Shown here: piece after piece, positions 52,020-63,688 of the stretch
Layout: each line of letters opens with the position of its first letter
Numbering within the stretch: position 1 is the stretch's first letter
Assembly: GCA_949283935.1 (NCBI GenBank)
Contig: CASDUJ010000028.1
Coordinates: 36,506-100,505, forward strand
Direction of reading: 5' to 3'
DNA length: 64,000 nucleotides
Source of the DNA: an uncultured bacterium
Lineage (GTDB): Bacteria; Cyanobacteriota; Vampirovibrionia; Gastranaerophilales; JAILCC01
Program-made: the position numbers and the translations under genes
The notes under the pieces: model-generated
What the model saw: only the letters and a program-made list of their open reading frames with translations
What the model was told of the DNA's origin: nothing
Databases searched by the model: none

Positions 52020-53345
52020 ATGCAAAAAAACGTTTATGTTGAAACTTTAGGTTGTCAAATGAATAAATCCGATACGGAAAGAATTCTTGGAATGCTATCA
52101 AATATTGGATATAAGCTTGTGGAAGATGAAAAAAAAGCTGACCTGCTCATTATTAATACTTGTAATATTAGGCAGCTCTCTTCTGATAAAGCATATAGCC
52201 AGTTAGGTTTTTGGCATAAATTAAAGAAAAATAAACCTTCTTTAAAAATTTGTATGTGTGGTTGCGTAGCCCAACAAGATAAAGAGCTTGTTCGTCAACG
52301 TGCTCCATATGTTGATTTAGTTTTTGGTACTTTAAATATTCCTGCATTACCTGAGTTAATAAAAAGAATTGAAAATGGAGAAAAAATTGTTTGCGTAGAA
52401 AAAAAACCAATTTCAAGAGATTTGGAGGATTCAAATATTATAAGGGCAAAAAGTTTGAATGCTTGGATTCCTGTTATTGATGGTTGTGATTATTTTTGTA
52501 CATATTGTGTAGTGCCATATGTGCGTGGTAGACAGCGTAGTAGAAATTGGGATTTGATTATTAAAGAAGCTTATGATGTTGCAAAACAAGGTTACAAAGA
52601 AATTACTTTGCTCGGACAAACTGTGGATAGTTATGGACGTGATTTAAATAATCCCAATATTAATTTGGCAAATTTACTCAGAGAATTAAGTAAAATTGAT
52701 GAAATATTAAGAATTCGTTTTGTAACTTCTTATCCGACTGATATTTCGGATGAACTTATAGAGACTGTTGCAGAAATTGATAAAGTTTGTGAATATTTTC
52801 ATATTCCTATGCAGTCTGGCTCCAATGTAGTTTTAAAAAATATGAAAAGAAGATACACAAGAGAAGAGTATATAGACATATGTAAAAAAATTCGTTCCAA
52901 AGTAGAAAATGTTACTATTACTTCTGATTTTATAGTTGGTTTTCCTGGGGAAACTCAACAACAATTTGAAGAAACACTTTCTGTTATAGATGAGGCACAG
53001 CTGGATTATTCAAATACAGCTGCATATTCCCCAAGAAAACAAACTCCTGCTGCTACTTGGCGTGATAAATTTATTCCAAATGAAATTAAAAAAGAGCGTT
53101 TGGCTATTTTGAATAAAAAAGTTAAGGAAAGTTCAAGAATTTCTAATTTAAAATATATAGGAAAAAATTTAGAGGTACTTGTAGAAGAACAGAAAAAAGA
53201 AAATGCCGAAAATATTTTCACTGGTAGAACAAGAAACAACAAAGTCGTACACTTTGAAGGAGATAAAAATCTTATAGGAACTTTGGTTAATGTAAAAATG
53301 CTAGAGGCACTTGATTGGTGCTTGAAAGGTGAAATAATTAACTAA
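52020..53345 (+). CDS. miaB: tRNA-i6A37 methylthiotransferase
   Basis: Radical-SAM enzyme adding the methylthio group to isopentenyl-A37 of tRNA. The 441-residue protein has the N-terminal cluster domain (ETLGCQMNKSDTERI, INTCNIRQLS, CMCGCVAQ), the radical-SAM motif CDYFCTYCVVPYVRGRQRSR near residue 155, and a C-terminal TRAM domain (about residues 375-438, with TGRTRNNKVVHFEG). GGAG precedes the ATG. Length is normal. Confidence 0.95.
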   Translation: MQKNVYVETLGCQMNKSDTERILGMLSNIGYKLVEDEKKADLLIINTCNIRQLSSDKAYSQLGFWHKLKKNKPSLKICMCGCVAQQDKELVRQRAPYVDLVFGTLNIPALPELIKRIENGEKIVCVEKKPISRDLEDSNIIRAKSLNAWIPVIDGCDYFCTYCVVPYVRGRQRSRNWDLIIKEAYDVAKQGYKEITLLGQTVDSYGRDLNNPNINLANLLRELSKIDEILRIRFVTSYPTDISDELIETVAEIDKVCEYFHIPMQSGSNVVLKNMKRRYTREEYIDICKKIRSKVENVTITSDFIVGFPGETQQQFEETLSVIDEAQLDYSNTAAYSPRKQTPAATWRDKFIPNEIKKERLAILNKKVKESSRISNLKYIGKNLEVLVEEQKKENAENIFTGRTRNNKVVHFEGDKNLIGTLVNVKMLEALDWCLKGEIIN

Positions 53346-53363
53346 TTAATATTTGTAAATTTT

Positions 53364-53392
53364 TTCACCAAAAAGTTTCATTGTAGTATAAT
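53364..53392 (+). promoter_or_regulatory. Promoter of the acyltransferase gene
   Basis: TTCACC (53364-53369), a 17-base spacer and TATAAT (53387-53392). It places the transcription start near 53399 and so excludes the upstream TTG start at that position. Confidence 0.55.
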
Positions 53393-53422
53393 AACTAGTT
53401 GTGTAGTATTTTACAAAAATTT

Positions 53423-54223
53423 ATGTGGACCAAAAAGAAAAAAAAAGAAGAAAGTGAATATAATTATACCCCTCCATCTTTAACTAGAGAAAAATTGGAT
53501 CCTTTTATAAAAGCGGAACATTCTGCCTTTTGGATTGCTATTTGGAATTTTTTTGTAAATATTCTTTTGAGAAGACGTTTTTATTCGGTAAGAGTAAAAA
53601 ACCCTCATCATTATGATTTGAGAAATAAAGATGTAGCCTGTATATACTATTCCCAGCATTCTTGTTGGTGGGATGGAATGGTAGCTTATTATCTTTGTAA
53701 ATATTTATTTAATGACCAAATAAATATGATGGTAGAAGATTTAATAAAATTTCCTTTGTTTGGCAAAGTGGGTGCTTTCTCTATAGACAAAAAAACTCCC
53801 AAAAGTACTTTGAGATCAATGAAGTATTGTACCGATTTTTTAAACAAAGAAAAAATTTCTCTTTGGCTTTTCCCTCAAGGTGTTATTATGCCTCCTAACC
53901 ATAGGCCCTTGGAATTTCAGAAAGGGATGGCTTTTCTTGCTCAAAGGGTAAAAAAAGTAAATCTTTTTCCTATTGCTATTCAATATGTGTTTTTAAGGCA
54001 GGGCTTGCCGGAAGTTTTAATTGATGTTGGAAAACCTATTCTTGTAGATGGCGATATAGATAAAGATACTTTTACTGAATATTTAGAACAAGATTTTACA
54101 AGAGTTTTAGATAATCAACTAAAAGAAATTGCTAATGGAGAGGTGGATAAATACCAAATTATGTATAAAAAGTGGGATGGTTTGGGAAAAATGCTTGAAA
54201 AATTTTTCAGAAATAGATTATAG
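53423..54223 (+). CDS. PlsC-type 1-acylglycerol-3-phosphate acyltransferase family protein
   Basis: A 266-residue glycerolipid acyltransferase-like protein. The catalytic HX4D box appears as SQHSCWWDGM near residue 84, and the second block as LWLFPQGVIMPPNHRPLEFQKG near residue 150. It starts with a poly-Lys stretch. I chose the ATG at 53423, since the promoter places transcription start near the earlier TTG at 53399; no Shine-Dalgarno sequence is visible. A second, smaller PlsC protein is encoded at 57860, so this one may act on another lipid. It precedes pyk by 13 bp. Confidence 0.8.
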   Translation: MWTKKKKKEESEYNYTPPSLTREKLDPFIKAEHSAFWIAIWNFFVNILLRRRFYSVRVKNPHHYDLRNKDVACIYYSQHSCWWDGMVAYYLCKYLFNDQINMMVEDLIKFPLFGKVGAFSIDKKTPKSTLRSMKYCTDFLNKEKISLWLFPQGVIMPPNHRPLEFQKGMAFLAQRVKKVNLFPIAIQYVFLRQGLPEVLIDVGKPILVDGDIDKDTFTEYLEQDFTRVLDNQLKEIANGEVDKYQIMYKKWDGLGKMLEKFFRNRL

Positions 54224-54236
54224 AAGGTAGATTGAA

Positions 54237-55691
54237 ATGTATGATTTTTTTAAAAAAACTAAAATTGTGGTTACTTTGGGCCCTGCAAGTGAAACTTATG
54301 AACAAATTAAGGAATTAGCTTTAAATGGAGCAAATGTTTTTAGACTAAATACTTCTCATGGAAATATAGAAAGTCATTCTCAAAAAATAGATATTGTAAA
54401 TAGAGTTAGCAAAGATTTGGGATTATTTCTGGCTACAATAGTTGATTTACAAGGTCCTAAAATAAGAGTTGGAAATCTTTTTAAAGAAATTGAACTTAAA
54501 AATGGTGATGAATTAATATTTTCTCCTTCAAAAGAACAAATTGCCCAAAATATTATTCCTGTAGATTATGAAGGAATGCCCGATGATGTTGAAGTAGGTG
54601 AAAAAGTTCTTTTAGATGATGGAAAAATTCAAGTAAAAGTTCTAAAAATAGAAGGGAAAAAAATTTTTGCATCTGTCACAAATGGTGGTATTTTAAAATC
54701 GCGAAAGGGAATAAATATTCCTGGTGCACAAAATAGTCTTGAAACCGTAAGCGAAAGAGATAAAGAATTCATAAAATTTGCTATTGAAAAGAATGCAGAT
54801 TATATAGCTTTATCATTTGTGAGAAATTCTAAAGATGTAGAAATTGCTCAAAGATATATTAAAGATTTTGGTGGTAATATTCCAATTATTTCTAAAATTG
54901 AAAAACCTCAAGCAATGGATAATATAGTAGAAATAATAAATGTTTCTGATGCTATAATGGTAGCCAGAGGCGATTTAGGCATTGAACTTTCCCCTGTTGA
55001 GGTACCAATATGTCAAAAAATTATTATTGAAGAAGCAAACAAACAAAGAAAACCTGTTATTGTTGCAACTCAAATGCTTGAAAGTATGATTGAACAACCT
55101 ATTCCTACACGGGCTGAATCATCTGATGTTGCTAATGCCATTATTGATGGAGCTGATGCTGTGATGCTTTCTGGGGAAACTAGTGTTGGCAAATTTGCTG
55201 CATTAGCTGTAAAAACTATGGAAGAAATTGCGCATAACACAGAAATAAGTTCATTTTGTCCTTACAATATTCATATGGGAATTTCTGACAAATATAATTT
55301 AACTCGCCAAGCCGTGGTAAATTCTACTCTAAAAATGGCCGAAGACATACACGCAAAAGCGATAGTTTCTTTTTCACATACAGGATATAGTTCTAGGTTA
55401 ATGGCAAAGCAAAGACCTGATATTCCTATAATTATTATTTCTGATATGGAATCTACTTGTCGTAGGCTGAATCTTTATTGGAATACTTATACATATTGCC
55501 GCCCTTGGGATATTTTACCGGGGCCGAAATTGTTGGAAATGTTAGATGAATTTTTAATTGATGAAATTAAACTTCAAGATGATGACTATGTGGTTTTTTC
55601 AGGTTCTATGCCTATGTTGATATCAGGAAGAACCAATTTTGTGAGAGTACATCGTATTGGGGCAATTAAAGAAGAACATTATGTGTATTAA
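54237..55691 (+). CDS. pyk: Pyruvate kinase
   Basis: Last step of glycolysis. The 484-residue protein has KIVVTLGPAS, FRLNTSHGN, TIVDLQGPKIRVG, ISKIEKPQAMDNI with the catalytic Lys, MVARGDLGIELSPVEVP, PVIVATQMLESMI and ADAVMLSGETSVG, plus the C-terminal regulatory domain (SFSHTGYSSRLMAKQRPDIP). The extra C-terminal phosphoenolpyruvate-synthase-like domain of some relatives is absent. GAAGG lies 9 bases before the ATG. It is probably cotranscribed with the acyltransferase gene. Confidence 0.96.
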   Translation: MYDFFKKTKIVVTLGPASETYEQIKELALNGANVFRLNTSHGNIESHSQKIDIVNRVSKDLGLFLATIVDLQGPKIRVGNLFKEIELKNGDELIFSPSKEQIAQNIIPVDYEGMPDDVEVGEKVLLDDGKIQVKVLKIEGKKIFASVTNGGILKSRKGINIPGAQNSLETVSERDKEFIKFAIEKNADYIALSFVRNSKDVEIAQRYIKDFGGNIPIISKIEKPQAMDNIVEIINVSDAIMVARGDLGIELSPVEVPICQKIIIEEANKQRKPVIVATQMLESMIEQPIPTRAESSDVANAIIDGADAVMLSGETSVGKFAALAVKTMEEIAHNTEISSFCPYNIHMGISDKYNLTRQAVVNSTLKMAEDIHAKAIVSFSHTGYSSRLMAKQRPDIPIIIISDMESTCRRLNLYWNTYTYCRPWDILPGPKLLEMLDEFLIDEIKLQDDDYVVFSGSMPMLISGRTNFVRVHRIGAIKEEHYVY

Positions 55692-55699
55692 ATTAATAA

Positions 55700-55729
55700 T
55701 TGTTAATTTTGTAAACTTAATGCTATAAT
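55700..55729 (+). promoter_or_regulatory. Extended -10 promoter, leaderless histidine kinase gene
   Basis: TTGTTA (55700-55705), an 18-base spacer and TGC-TATAAT (TATAAT at 55724-55729) 6 bases before the ATG at 55736. No ribosome-binding sequence fits between, so a leaderless message is likely. Confidence 0.55.
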
Positions 55730-55735
55730 TTTGCT

Positions 55736-57562
55736 ATGAGCGAAAAGTCAAAAATATCCCTTTTTAACATGAATAATCAGAGTAAAACCATAATTATATT
55801 TTGGTTTTTAAGTTCTTTGCTTATATTTTTTACTGCACTTGTTGTTATTGATAAAACCCAACAAAAAATTTACGAAAGTTATCGTAATTTTGGTCTTATG
55901 CTGACAAGAACTCTTGCAGCTGAAAGTATAAATATTATCAGCGGATTACCTCAAGAAGAAAAACAAATTAAACTTGAAAACTACACTCAAAGAATTTTAA
56001 AAGATAATAACGATATTGAATATATCGACTACAAAAATAATGAATCACAAGTTTATTTTTCAATAGGAGAAAAAACAAAAGCCGAAACTAAAAATGCTTT
56101 TTTGATTAATGTACCAATGTATTTTAATGGAAAAATTGCTGGTTCTGTTGATGTAGGTTTTACAGGAAAATCTATGAGTTCTGTTGCAAAAGCTGCAAGA
56201 AATTCTATTATAACTATCTTTACTATTATGTGGTTTCTTTCTTTGATAGCTGTTTTAATTAATACCTTAGTTATTACTCGACAAATTTCCCTTTTGTCTT
56301 ATGGTGTTAAAAAAATTGCTTCAGGTGAATTTGGATATAAATTACAACCAAAAGATTTGTGGGGAGAAATAAAGCTTTTATTTGATGAATTTAATAGCAT
56401 GTCTGCAAAGCTCCGTCAATATGAAGAAAAAAATATTGATGAATTAACATACGAAAAAAATAAATTAGAATCAGTTTTAATGAGTATAGCTAATGGGGTA
56501 ATTGTTTGCGATAATTTTGACAATGTTATTATTGCCAATAATTCCGCAGTTTCTATGTTGAATGTAAATTACAATGATTTTATTCGTACCAATATTAATT
56601 CTTATTGTGATTCTGATGGCAATTTGCCTTTTGAAGAACATATTAAACAATTTAAAGATACTCCTCTTGATGAAATAGAAAAAGAACCTTTGGCTTTCCA
56701 AGTTAATTTGGAAGGTAGAGTTTTCAAGGCTTTAATGTCTCCTATTTTTACTGCCAGCCAAGAATATTTAGGTTATATTGTTGTTCTACACGATATAACA
56801 AAAGAAGCTGAAATTGACAAATTAAAAAGCAATTTTATATCAAATGTTAGTCACGAACTTAGAACGCCTGTTACTGTTTTGCGTAGTTATATAGATACTC
56901 TTTGCAATTTTAATAGTGATTTTGATGAAAAAACTAAACAAGAATTTTTACAAATAATGAATCAGGAAGCAAAGCGTTTAAATAATATGGTAAATGATAT
57001 TTTGGATTTTTCAAGACTGGATTCTCCTAATGTAAAAATTGAAAAAGAATTTCTTGATATAAAACCTATACTAGAAAATACTGTTAATTCTATGAAAGTT
57101 ATTGCGCAAGAAAAAAATATTACTTTTACAATTATTGTTGAACCTGATTTGCCAAAAGTTTATATAAATCAAGATAGTATAGAAAGGGTTTTGAAAAATC
57201 TTTTGAGCAATGCAGTTAAATATTCTAAAGATGGCGGAAAAGTAAAAGTTAGAGCTGAACTTGATAGATCAGGTAAAAATATTGAATGTTCTGTTGAAGA
57301 TTTTGGGGTAGGTATTCCAAAAGAACATTTAGACAAAATTTTTGATAGATTTTACAGAGTGGAAACTCAAACTCACACTGTAAAAGGTACTGGACTTGGT
57401 TTGCATTTGGTAAAGGTTGCCATTGAAAAACATCATAACGGAGAAGTTTTTGCGCAAAGCGAACTAAATATTGGTAGTAAATTTGGTTTTAGATTACCTA
57501 TTTTGTCAGAAAAAAATGTTGTGGATATGCAAAATATTTCAGAAGACGTTCCTTTGGTTTAA
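55736..57562 (+). CDS. Membrane-bound sensor histidine kinase (HAMP-PAS-HisKA)
   Basis: A 608-residue sensor kinase. Two membrane helices (about residues 18-40 and 155-178) flank an extracytoplasmic sensor domain. HAMP (about 180-232), PAS (about 240-350), HisKA with the phosphorylated His373 in SNVSHELRTPVTVLRSY, and HATPase_c (NLLSNAVKYSKDGGKVK, VEDFGVGIPKEHL, GTGLGLHLVKVAIEKH) follow. It resembles PhoR/WalK-type kinases. No response regulator gene is adjacent, so it is an orphan kinase here. Confidence 0.92.
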   Translation: MSEKSKISLFNMNNQSKTIIIFWFLSSLLIFFTALVVIDKTQQKIYESYRNFGLMLTRTLAAESINIISGLPQEEKQIKLENYTQRILKDNNDIEYIDYKNNESQVYFSIGEKTKAETKNAFLINVPMYFNGKIAGSVDVGFTGKSMSSVAKAARNSIITIFTIMWFLSLIAVLINTLVITRQISLLSYGVKKIASGEFGYKLQPKDLWGEIKLLFDEFNSMSAKLRQYEEKNIDELTYEKNKLESVLMSIANGVIVCDNFDNVIIANNSAVSMLNVNYNDFIRTNINSYCDSDGNLPFEEHIKQFKDTPLDEIEKEPLAFQVNLEGRVFKALMSPIFTASQEYLGYIVVLHDITKEAEIDKLKSNFISNVSHELRTPVTVLRSYIDTLCNFNSDFDEKTKQEFLQIMNQEAKRLNNMVNDILDFSRLDSPNVKIEKEFLDIKPILENTVNSMKVIAQEKNITFTIIVEPDLPKVYINQDSIERVLKNLLSNAVKYSKDGGKVKVRAELDRSGKNIECSVEDFGVGIPKEHLDKIFDRFYRVETQTHTVKGTGLGLHLVKVAIEKHHNGEVFAQSELNIGSKFGFRLPILSEKNVVDMQNISEDVPLV

Positions 57563-57570
57563 TTAAAACA

Positions 57571-57762
57571 TCATCCTAAATAATCTTCTCTTTTTTGACT
57601 TTGTGGAAAAATTTCTGACATTTTGTTTATGGTTTGATCTTTAGTTAAAATATCTTTTACCTTTATTTCTTTTTTGCCCATTATGTCTTTAGGATTTTTA
57701 ATATCTAATTGATAATTTTCTTTTTCGAAATATCTTTTTTTGTCGTTAGGAATATTTACCAT
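57571..57762 (-). CDS. Small protein of unknown function
   Basis: A 63-residue ORF, charged and without membrane segment (FEKENYQLDIKNPKDIMGKK). GGAGG precedes the ATG by 7 bases, which supports translation. It converges with the histidine kinase and lies 97 bp downstream of the smaller PlsC gene on the same strand. No family recognised. Confidence 0.5.
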   Translation of the reverse strand: MVNIPNDKKRYFEKENYQLDIKNPKDIMGKKEIKVKDILTKDQTINKMSEIFPQSQKREDYLG

Positions 57763-57859
57763 TGCTAAGCCTCCAAATAAGTGCTTTTCTTGCTATTTAT
57801 ATCGGCTGTTTCTGCAAAAACTTTAGTAGTCATGCTTTATTGTTAATAGATTGTTACAA

Positions 57860-58456
57860 TTATAGTAATGCTTTGACTTTATTTCTTATTTCATTTGCTA
57901 TTTCTGAATCTTTTTCTCCAGAGGGAGTGAAAGTTTCACCAAAACGTATTATGATATTTTTAAAAAGTTTTGGTTTTTTTTGCTTGTAACTCCACGATTC
58001 AAAAGCTCCCGAGATATAAAAAGGAATGACATTTGTATTCGTTTGTTTCTGAATTAAGGCAACTCCATTCCTGAATCTTTGAAGTTCTCCTGTTTTGGTT
58101 AGTTCTCCTTCAGGAAATATACATACTACGTTACCTTCTTTTATTTTTTCTATAGCAATTTCTATTCCTTTGTTTCCATTATTTCTGGAAATGGGTATTA
58201 TGCAAAGATGTTTGACTATTTCTCCTAGAATAGGAGTTTTTAAAATAAATTCTCCGGTGACAAACCATACAGGACGAGTTATTGCGCAATTTAAAAATAA
58301 TGTGTCCAACCAACTGGAATGATTCCCTACAATGAGTACACCACCTTTTTGGGGGATTACTTTTGAGTTTATTATTTTTAATTTGTAAGTTAGTCTGAAG
58401 AAAATATTAACAAATATTTTTAATGAATTATAAAATATAAAATCAAACAAATTCAT
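57860..58456 (-). CDS. plsC: 1-acyl-sn-glycerol-3-phosphate acyltransferase
   Basis: Makes phosphatidic acid from lysophosphatidic acid. The 198-residue protein has the canonical HX4D box VGNHSSWLDTLFLN near residue 46, FVTGEFILKTPILG, and the second catalytic block CIFPEGELTKTGELQRFRNG near 113-132. There is one hydrophobic N-terminal segment for membrane association. It lies 4 bp after gyrB on the same strand and is probably cotranscribed with it. Confidence 0.88.
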   Translation of the reverse strand: MNLFDFIFYNSLKIFVNIFFRLTYKLKIINSKVIPQKGGVLIVGNHSSWLDTLFLNCAITRPVWFVTGEFILKTPILGEIVKHLCIIPISRNNGNKGIEIAIEKIKEGNVVCIFPEGELTKTGELQRFRNGVALIQKQTNTNVIPFYISGAFESWSYKQKKPKLFKNIIIRFGETFTPSGEKDSEIANEIRNKVKALL

Positions 58457-58460
58457 TTTT

Positions 58461-60911
<2,451 letters not shown>

Positions 60912-60939
60912 CTACTCCCAATTTCATCTCTTTAATTCT

Positions 60940-60948
60940 ATTATAGCA
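60940..60948 (-). promoter_or_regulatory. Extended -10 promoter of gyrB
   Basis: TGCTATAAT on the minus strand is a perfect extended -10 element 37 bases before the gyrB ATG. No -35 match is obvious. Confidence 0.6.
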
Positions 60949-60983
60949 CAAAGGTTTTTTGGGGGTAAATAAGTAAATTTTAT

Positions 60984-61325
60984 TTACCATTTCTTGAAAA
61001 CAAAAAATGCTGCCAATATTATAAAGACAAATCCTACTATGTAATTCCATTTTAAATTTTCTTTTAAATATAGTACAGAGAAAAAACAAAAAATAGTTAG
61101 AGTTATTATTTCTTGCATTGTTTTTAATTGAGCTGCATCATAGTATTGGTGACCTATTCTGTTTGCAGGTACCTGAAAACAATATTCAAATAATGCAATT
61201 CCCCAACTTACAAATATTACTATCCATAATGCAGTGCTTTTGAACTTTAGATGCCCGTACCAAGCAAAAGTCATAAAAATATTTGATATTGTTAATAAAA
61301 TTATTGGTGTCAATTGTTTTAGCAT
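60984..61325 (-). CDS. DUF486/DMT-type small membrane protein
   Basis: A 113-residue membrane protein with four hydrophobic helices. LTISNIFMTFAWYGHLKFK and YCFQVPANRIGHQYYDAAQLKTMQEIITL are the family's characteristic blocks, related in topology to drug/metabolite transporters. I chose the ATG at 61325, which matches the usual start (LKQLTPIILL), over an upstream ATG at 61406. TATAAT lies 6 bases before this ATG and no ribosome site is seen, so the mRNA is probably leaderless. Substrate unknown. Confidence 0.82.
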   Translation of the reverse strand: MLKQLTPIILLTISNIFMTFAWYGHLKFKSTALWIVIFVSWGIALFEYCFQVPANRIGHQYYDAAQLKTMQEIITLTIFCFFSVLYLKENLKWNYIVGFVFIILAAFFVFKKW

Positions 61326-61331
61326 GCTTTT

Positions 61332-61337
61332 ATTATA
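61332..61337 (-). promoter_or_regulatory. -10 element of the leaderless DUF486 gene
   Basis: TATAAT on the minus strand ends 6 bases before the ATG at 61325. Confidence 0.45.
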
Positions 61338-61430
61338 TTTCAAATATTTTGTGTATCTAGTATAATTATTCTTAGCAAAAAAAATATTGTTTGCTTTTAG
61401 TATCATTGTTGGTTTGATTTTTGGTGAATC

Positions 61431-61829
61431 ATGATAAATATTATTTCTTTTAATTCTAAAAGTCTTAAATTTGGTTCTAGTTCAGCAGATAATTCTGGTA
61501 ATAAACCTGTTTTCTTACTTAAAGTTAAACAGTATCCAATCAATTATTTACTTGATTATGAATTAGATAAACTGGAATTGTCAAATAAGAGAATGCAAGA
61601 TAATTTGGCAGAACTTCATTGCCTCGCTGAATTGCGTAATCAAAAAGAAATGCATATTTCTAAGAAATATTTAAAAAATATGAGACGTTTTTTCTCAGAA
61701 AAAATTGCACAAGAAAAGCTTTTAAATGAAAAAATAAAAGTTTTGATTTTCTATATTCAAAACGCAAAATCTAAAGGAAAAGAGATATTTTCAATAGCTT
61801 CAATTGAAGGATTTGAAAATAAAAAATAA
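61431..61829 (+). CDS. Small FG-motif protein of unknown function
   Basis: A 132-residue protein whose leader (INIISFNSKSLKFGSSS) carries the FG motif shared with three other proteins here. The rest is a charged helical region (DYELDKLELSNKRMQDNLAELH, EKIAQEKLLNEKIKVLIFY), likely coiled coil. Its length and style resemble the FG-motif protein at 22466. A hairpin terminator follows at 61833-61864. Confidence 0.68.
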   Translation: MINIISFNSKSLKFGSSSADNSGNKPVFLLKVKQYPINYLLDYELDKLELSNKRMQDNLAELHCLAELRNQKEMHISKKYLKNMRRFFSEKIAQEKLLNEKIKVLIFYIQNAKSKGKEIFSIASIEGFENKK

Positions 61830-61832
61830 CAA

Positions 61833-61864
61833 AAAAGGCACCTAGATATTGCGCCTTTTGTTTT
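61833..61864 (+). terminator. Terminator after the small FG-motif gene
   Basis: AAAAGGC pairs with GCCTTTT around an internal A/C-G region and is followed by GTTTT. The gap to kwaA (61865-62015) also holds an ATATGG-TACC-CCATAT inverted repeat at 61868-61883 and a TATAAT at 61990-61995. Confidence 0.65.
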
Positions 61865-62015
61865 AATATATGGTACCCCATATTGAGAAAAATTCGAAAC
61901 AAATCGTTCTTGAATTGTACCAATTGTATGAATTAAGAAATGTTGCTTAGATACTAAAAAATTAAATATGTAAAATAATATATTTTTAATATAATATTTA
62001 GTTGAAAGGAATTAA

Positions 62016-62606
62016 ATGAAAAACCGATTAAATAATTTAATAAGATGGATTTTATTCTTCATTGCATACTACCCTTTGTTTCTAATATTGCTAATCCAAA
62101 ATTCAAAACTAATTGATAGGGTTTTTAGTTGTAATTTTGTTAATTTTAAATTTGTAGAATTGAATGATCCTTTTTTATGGGGAATTAGTCTGGGGTTGAT
62201 AATTTTTATAACAATTATTATATTCCTAAAATTTCAAGCAAATACAAACACGATACAGTATAAAGTTTTGTCTGTGAAGGATATTTCTCACGAAACTTTA
62301 AATTATATATTAACATATTTAATAGCCTTTTTGTCTTTAGATATGAATAGTCCTAAAACTATTTTATCTATTATAATATTACTTTTTATAATAGGTGTTA
62401 TCTACATAAATTCTAATATGCTATATGTAAATCCAATATTACAATTATTAGGTTATTCTATATATGAATTAAGTACAACAAGGTATGGCACAGATGAAGA
62501 ATATAAAATTATCGCAATTTCTGAAATTGGAAAGATTAAAAAATGCGAATATATTGATATATCATTGGTAAATGAAGGTGTTAAAAATATATATTTTGTA
62601 AAATAA
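62016..62606 (+). CDS. kwaA: Kiwa anti-phage protein KwaA (probable)
   Basis: A 196-residue membrane protein with four helices (about residues 10-30, 50-70, 90-107 and 110-128). NSNMLYVNPILQLLGYSIYEL near residues 128-148 and the cytoplasmic tail match, from memory, the KwaA pattern. It lies 74 bp upstream of the kwaB-like gene, with AAAGGAA before the ATG. KwaA is the membrane half of Kiwa, reported to respond to phage infection at the inner membrane. The call depends mostly on the pair; on its own it would be only a membrane protein. Confidence 0.66.
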   Translation: MKNRLNNLIRWILFFIAYYPLFLILLIQNSKLIDRVFSCNFVNFKFVELNDPFLWGISLGLIIFITIIIFLKFQANTNTIQYKVLSVKDISHETLNYILTYLIAFLSLDMNSPKTILSIIILLFIIGVIYINSNMLYVNPILQLLGYSIYELSTTRYGTDEEYKIIAISEIGKIKKCEYIDISLVNEGVKNIYFVK

Positions 62607-62680
62607 CTTAATAATAAGTTTAAATCCTTTTTTTATAGTATCATGAGCATGGAAGTTTTAATTATAGAGGAAAAGTTGTA

Positions 62681-63682
62681 TTGCCACATAATTTTTTATC
62701 ATATGCAAATAGAATAAAAGAAATTGTTGAAACTGCAAATAGTCAGCAATTAATATTTTTTAAAAGAAAGAAAAGTGGTAGTACTTCAAAATATGAAGCT
62801 TATAATTTCGAGTTAGATCAAAACAGTATTGGTCAAAATCTAAAAAACATTGCAGTTTCAAGTGTTGAAATAAATAGAAGTTGTCAATTAAAAGCCTACA
62901 CAATAGAACTTGACACAAATGAAAGAAATACTATATATGAAATTTCTTCAAGTGATGTAGGAAATTTTAGAAAGATTATAGATGCAATGTCAGATAGCTC
63001 TCTTAACAGAATAAACGTAGCTACAACGGAAGATATTGATCCTAATTTTTATATATTGAATTTTGACAATAATGATGAACAAGTAATGGCATTTACTCAT
63101 TATTCTCCTGCAACAACATTTAAGGGAAAATTGATTTTTAAAAACCAAGCTGAGATATATGATAAATGCCTATCAATAGCTACATATGTTCATTGTTTAT
63201 ACTACAGGATAAAATTAGAAGATCAACAATATATAGAAAATGTTGTGATTTTTAAAAATGGCAAATCAAAATTTGAACAAATTTTTGACTACAAAGAAGA
63301 TTATAGGGCTAGGGCAACGGCAACAATTAGAGAACTTGAAAATTTGAATTTAATATCTAATGCAGATGCTTTTGAATTAAAAGCAATGACTGATGAATAT
63401 TTTATAAGAAAATTAGCTAAAATTAATCTTGAGAACAAAATAGAAATTGTTAGAAATAATTTTGAAAGTTTAGTAAAAGCAAATAATGATTTTCAAGAAT
63501 TGGGGGTACAAATAAATACCAATACTCGAACTATTTTAATACCTCATAATGCAGACAAAAATTATATAAGAAGTGTTTTATCTTTACTTAATACAGAACC
63601 AATGCAAAATTTAATATCACAAGCAAAGGTATTAATACCGGATAACAATACACCCGTTCAACAAAGATTTTTTTTAGCCTAA
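62681..63682 (+). CDS. kwaB: Kiwa anti-phage protein KwaB, DUF4868 (probable)
   Basis: A 333-residue soluble protein. FKGKLIFKNQAEIYDK, YYRIKLEDQQYIENVVIFKNGKSKFEQIFDY and LEIKAMTDEYFIRKLAKI-like residues resemble the DUF4868 domain of KwaB, the effector of Kiwa that restricts phage DNA. The ORF begins with TTG at 62681, with AGAGG 10 bases before it; no ATG offers an alternative before the conserved start. It is followed by the convergent end of a membrane protein gene. The length agrees with KwaB. Confidence 0.68.
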   Translation: MPHNFLSYANRIKEIVETANSQQLIFFKRKKSGSTSKYEAYNFELDQNSIGQNLKNIAVSSVEINRSCQLKAYTIELDTNERNTIYEISSSDVGNFRKIIDAMSDSSLNRINVATTEDIDPNFYILNFDNNDEQVMAFTHYSPATTFKGKLIFKNQAEIYDKCLSIATYVHCLYYRIKLEDQQYIENVVIFKNGKSKFEQIFDYKEDYRARATATIRELENLNLISNADAFELKAMTDEYFIRKLAKINLENKIEIVRNNFESLVKANNDFQELGVQINTNTRTILIPHNADKNYIRSVLSLLNTEPMQNLISQAKVLIPDNNTPVQQRFFLA

Positions 63683-63688
63683 ATACAA

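Noticed and set aside
61865..62015. Insertion boundary (att-like repeat) of a mobile island at the Kiwa genes
   Set aside because: Only a short ATATGG-TACC-CCATAT inverted repeat was seen; no direct repeat, integrase or transposase is present in the window.
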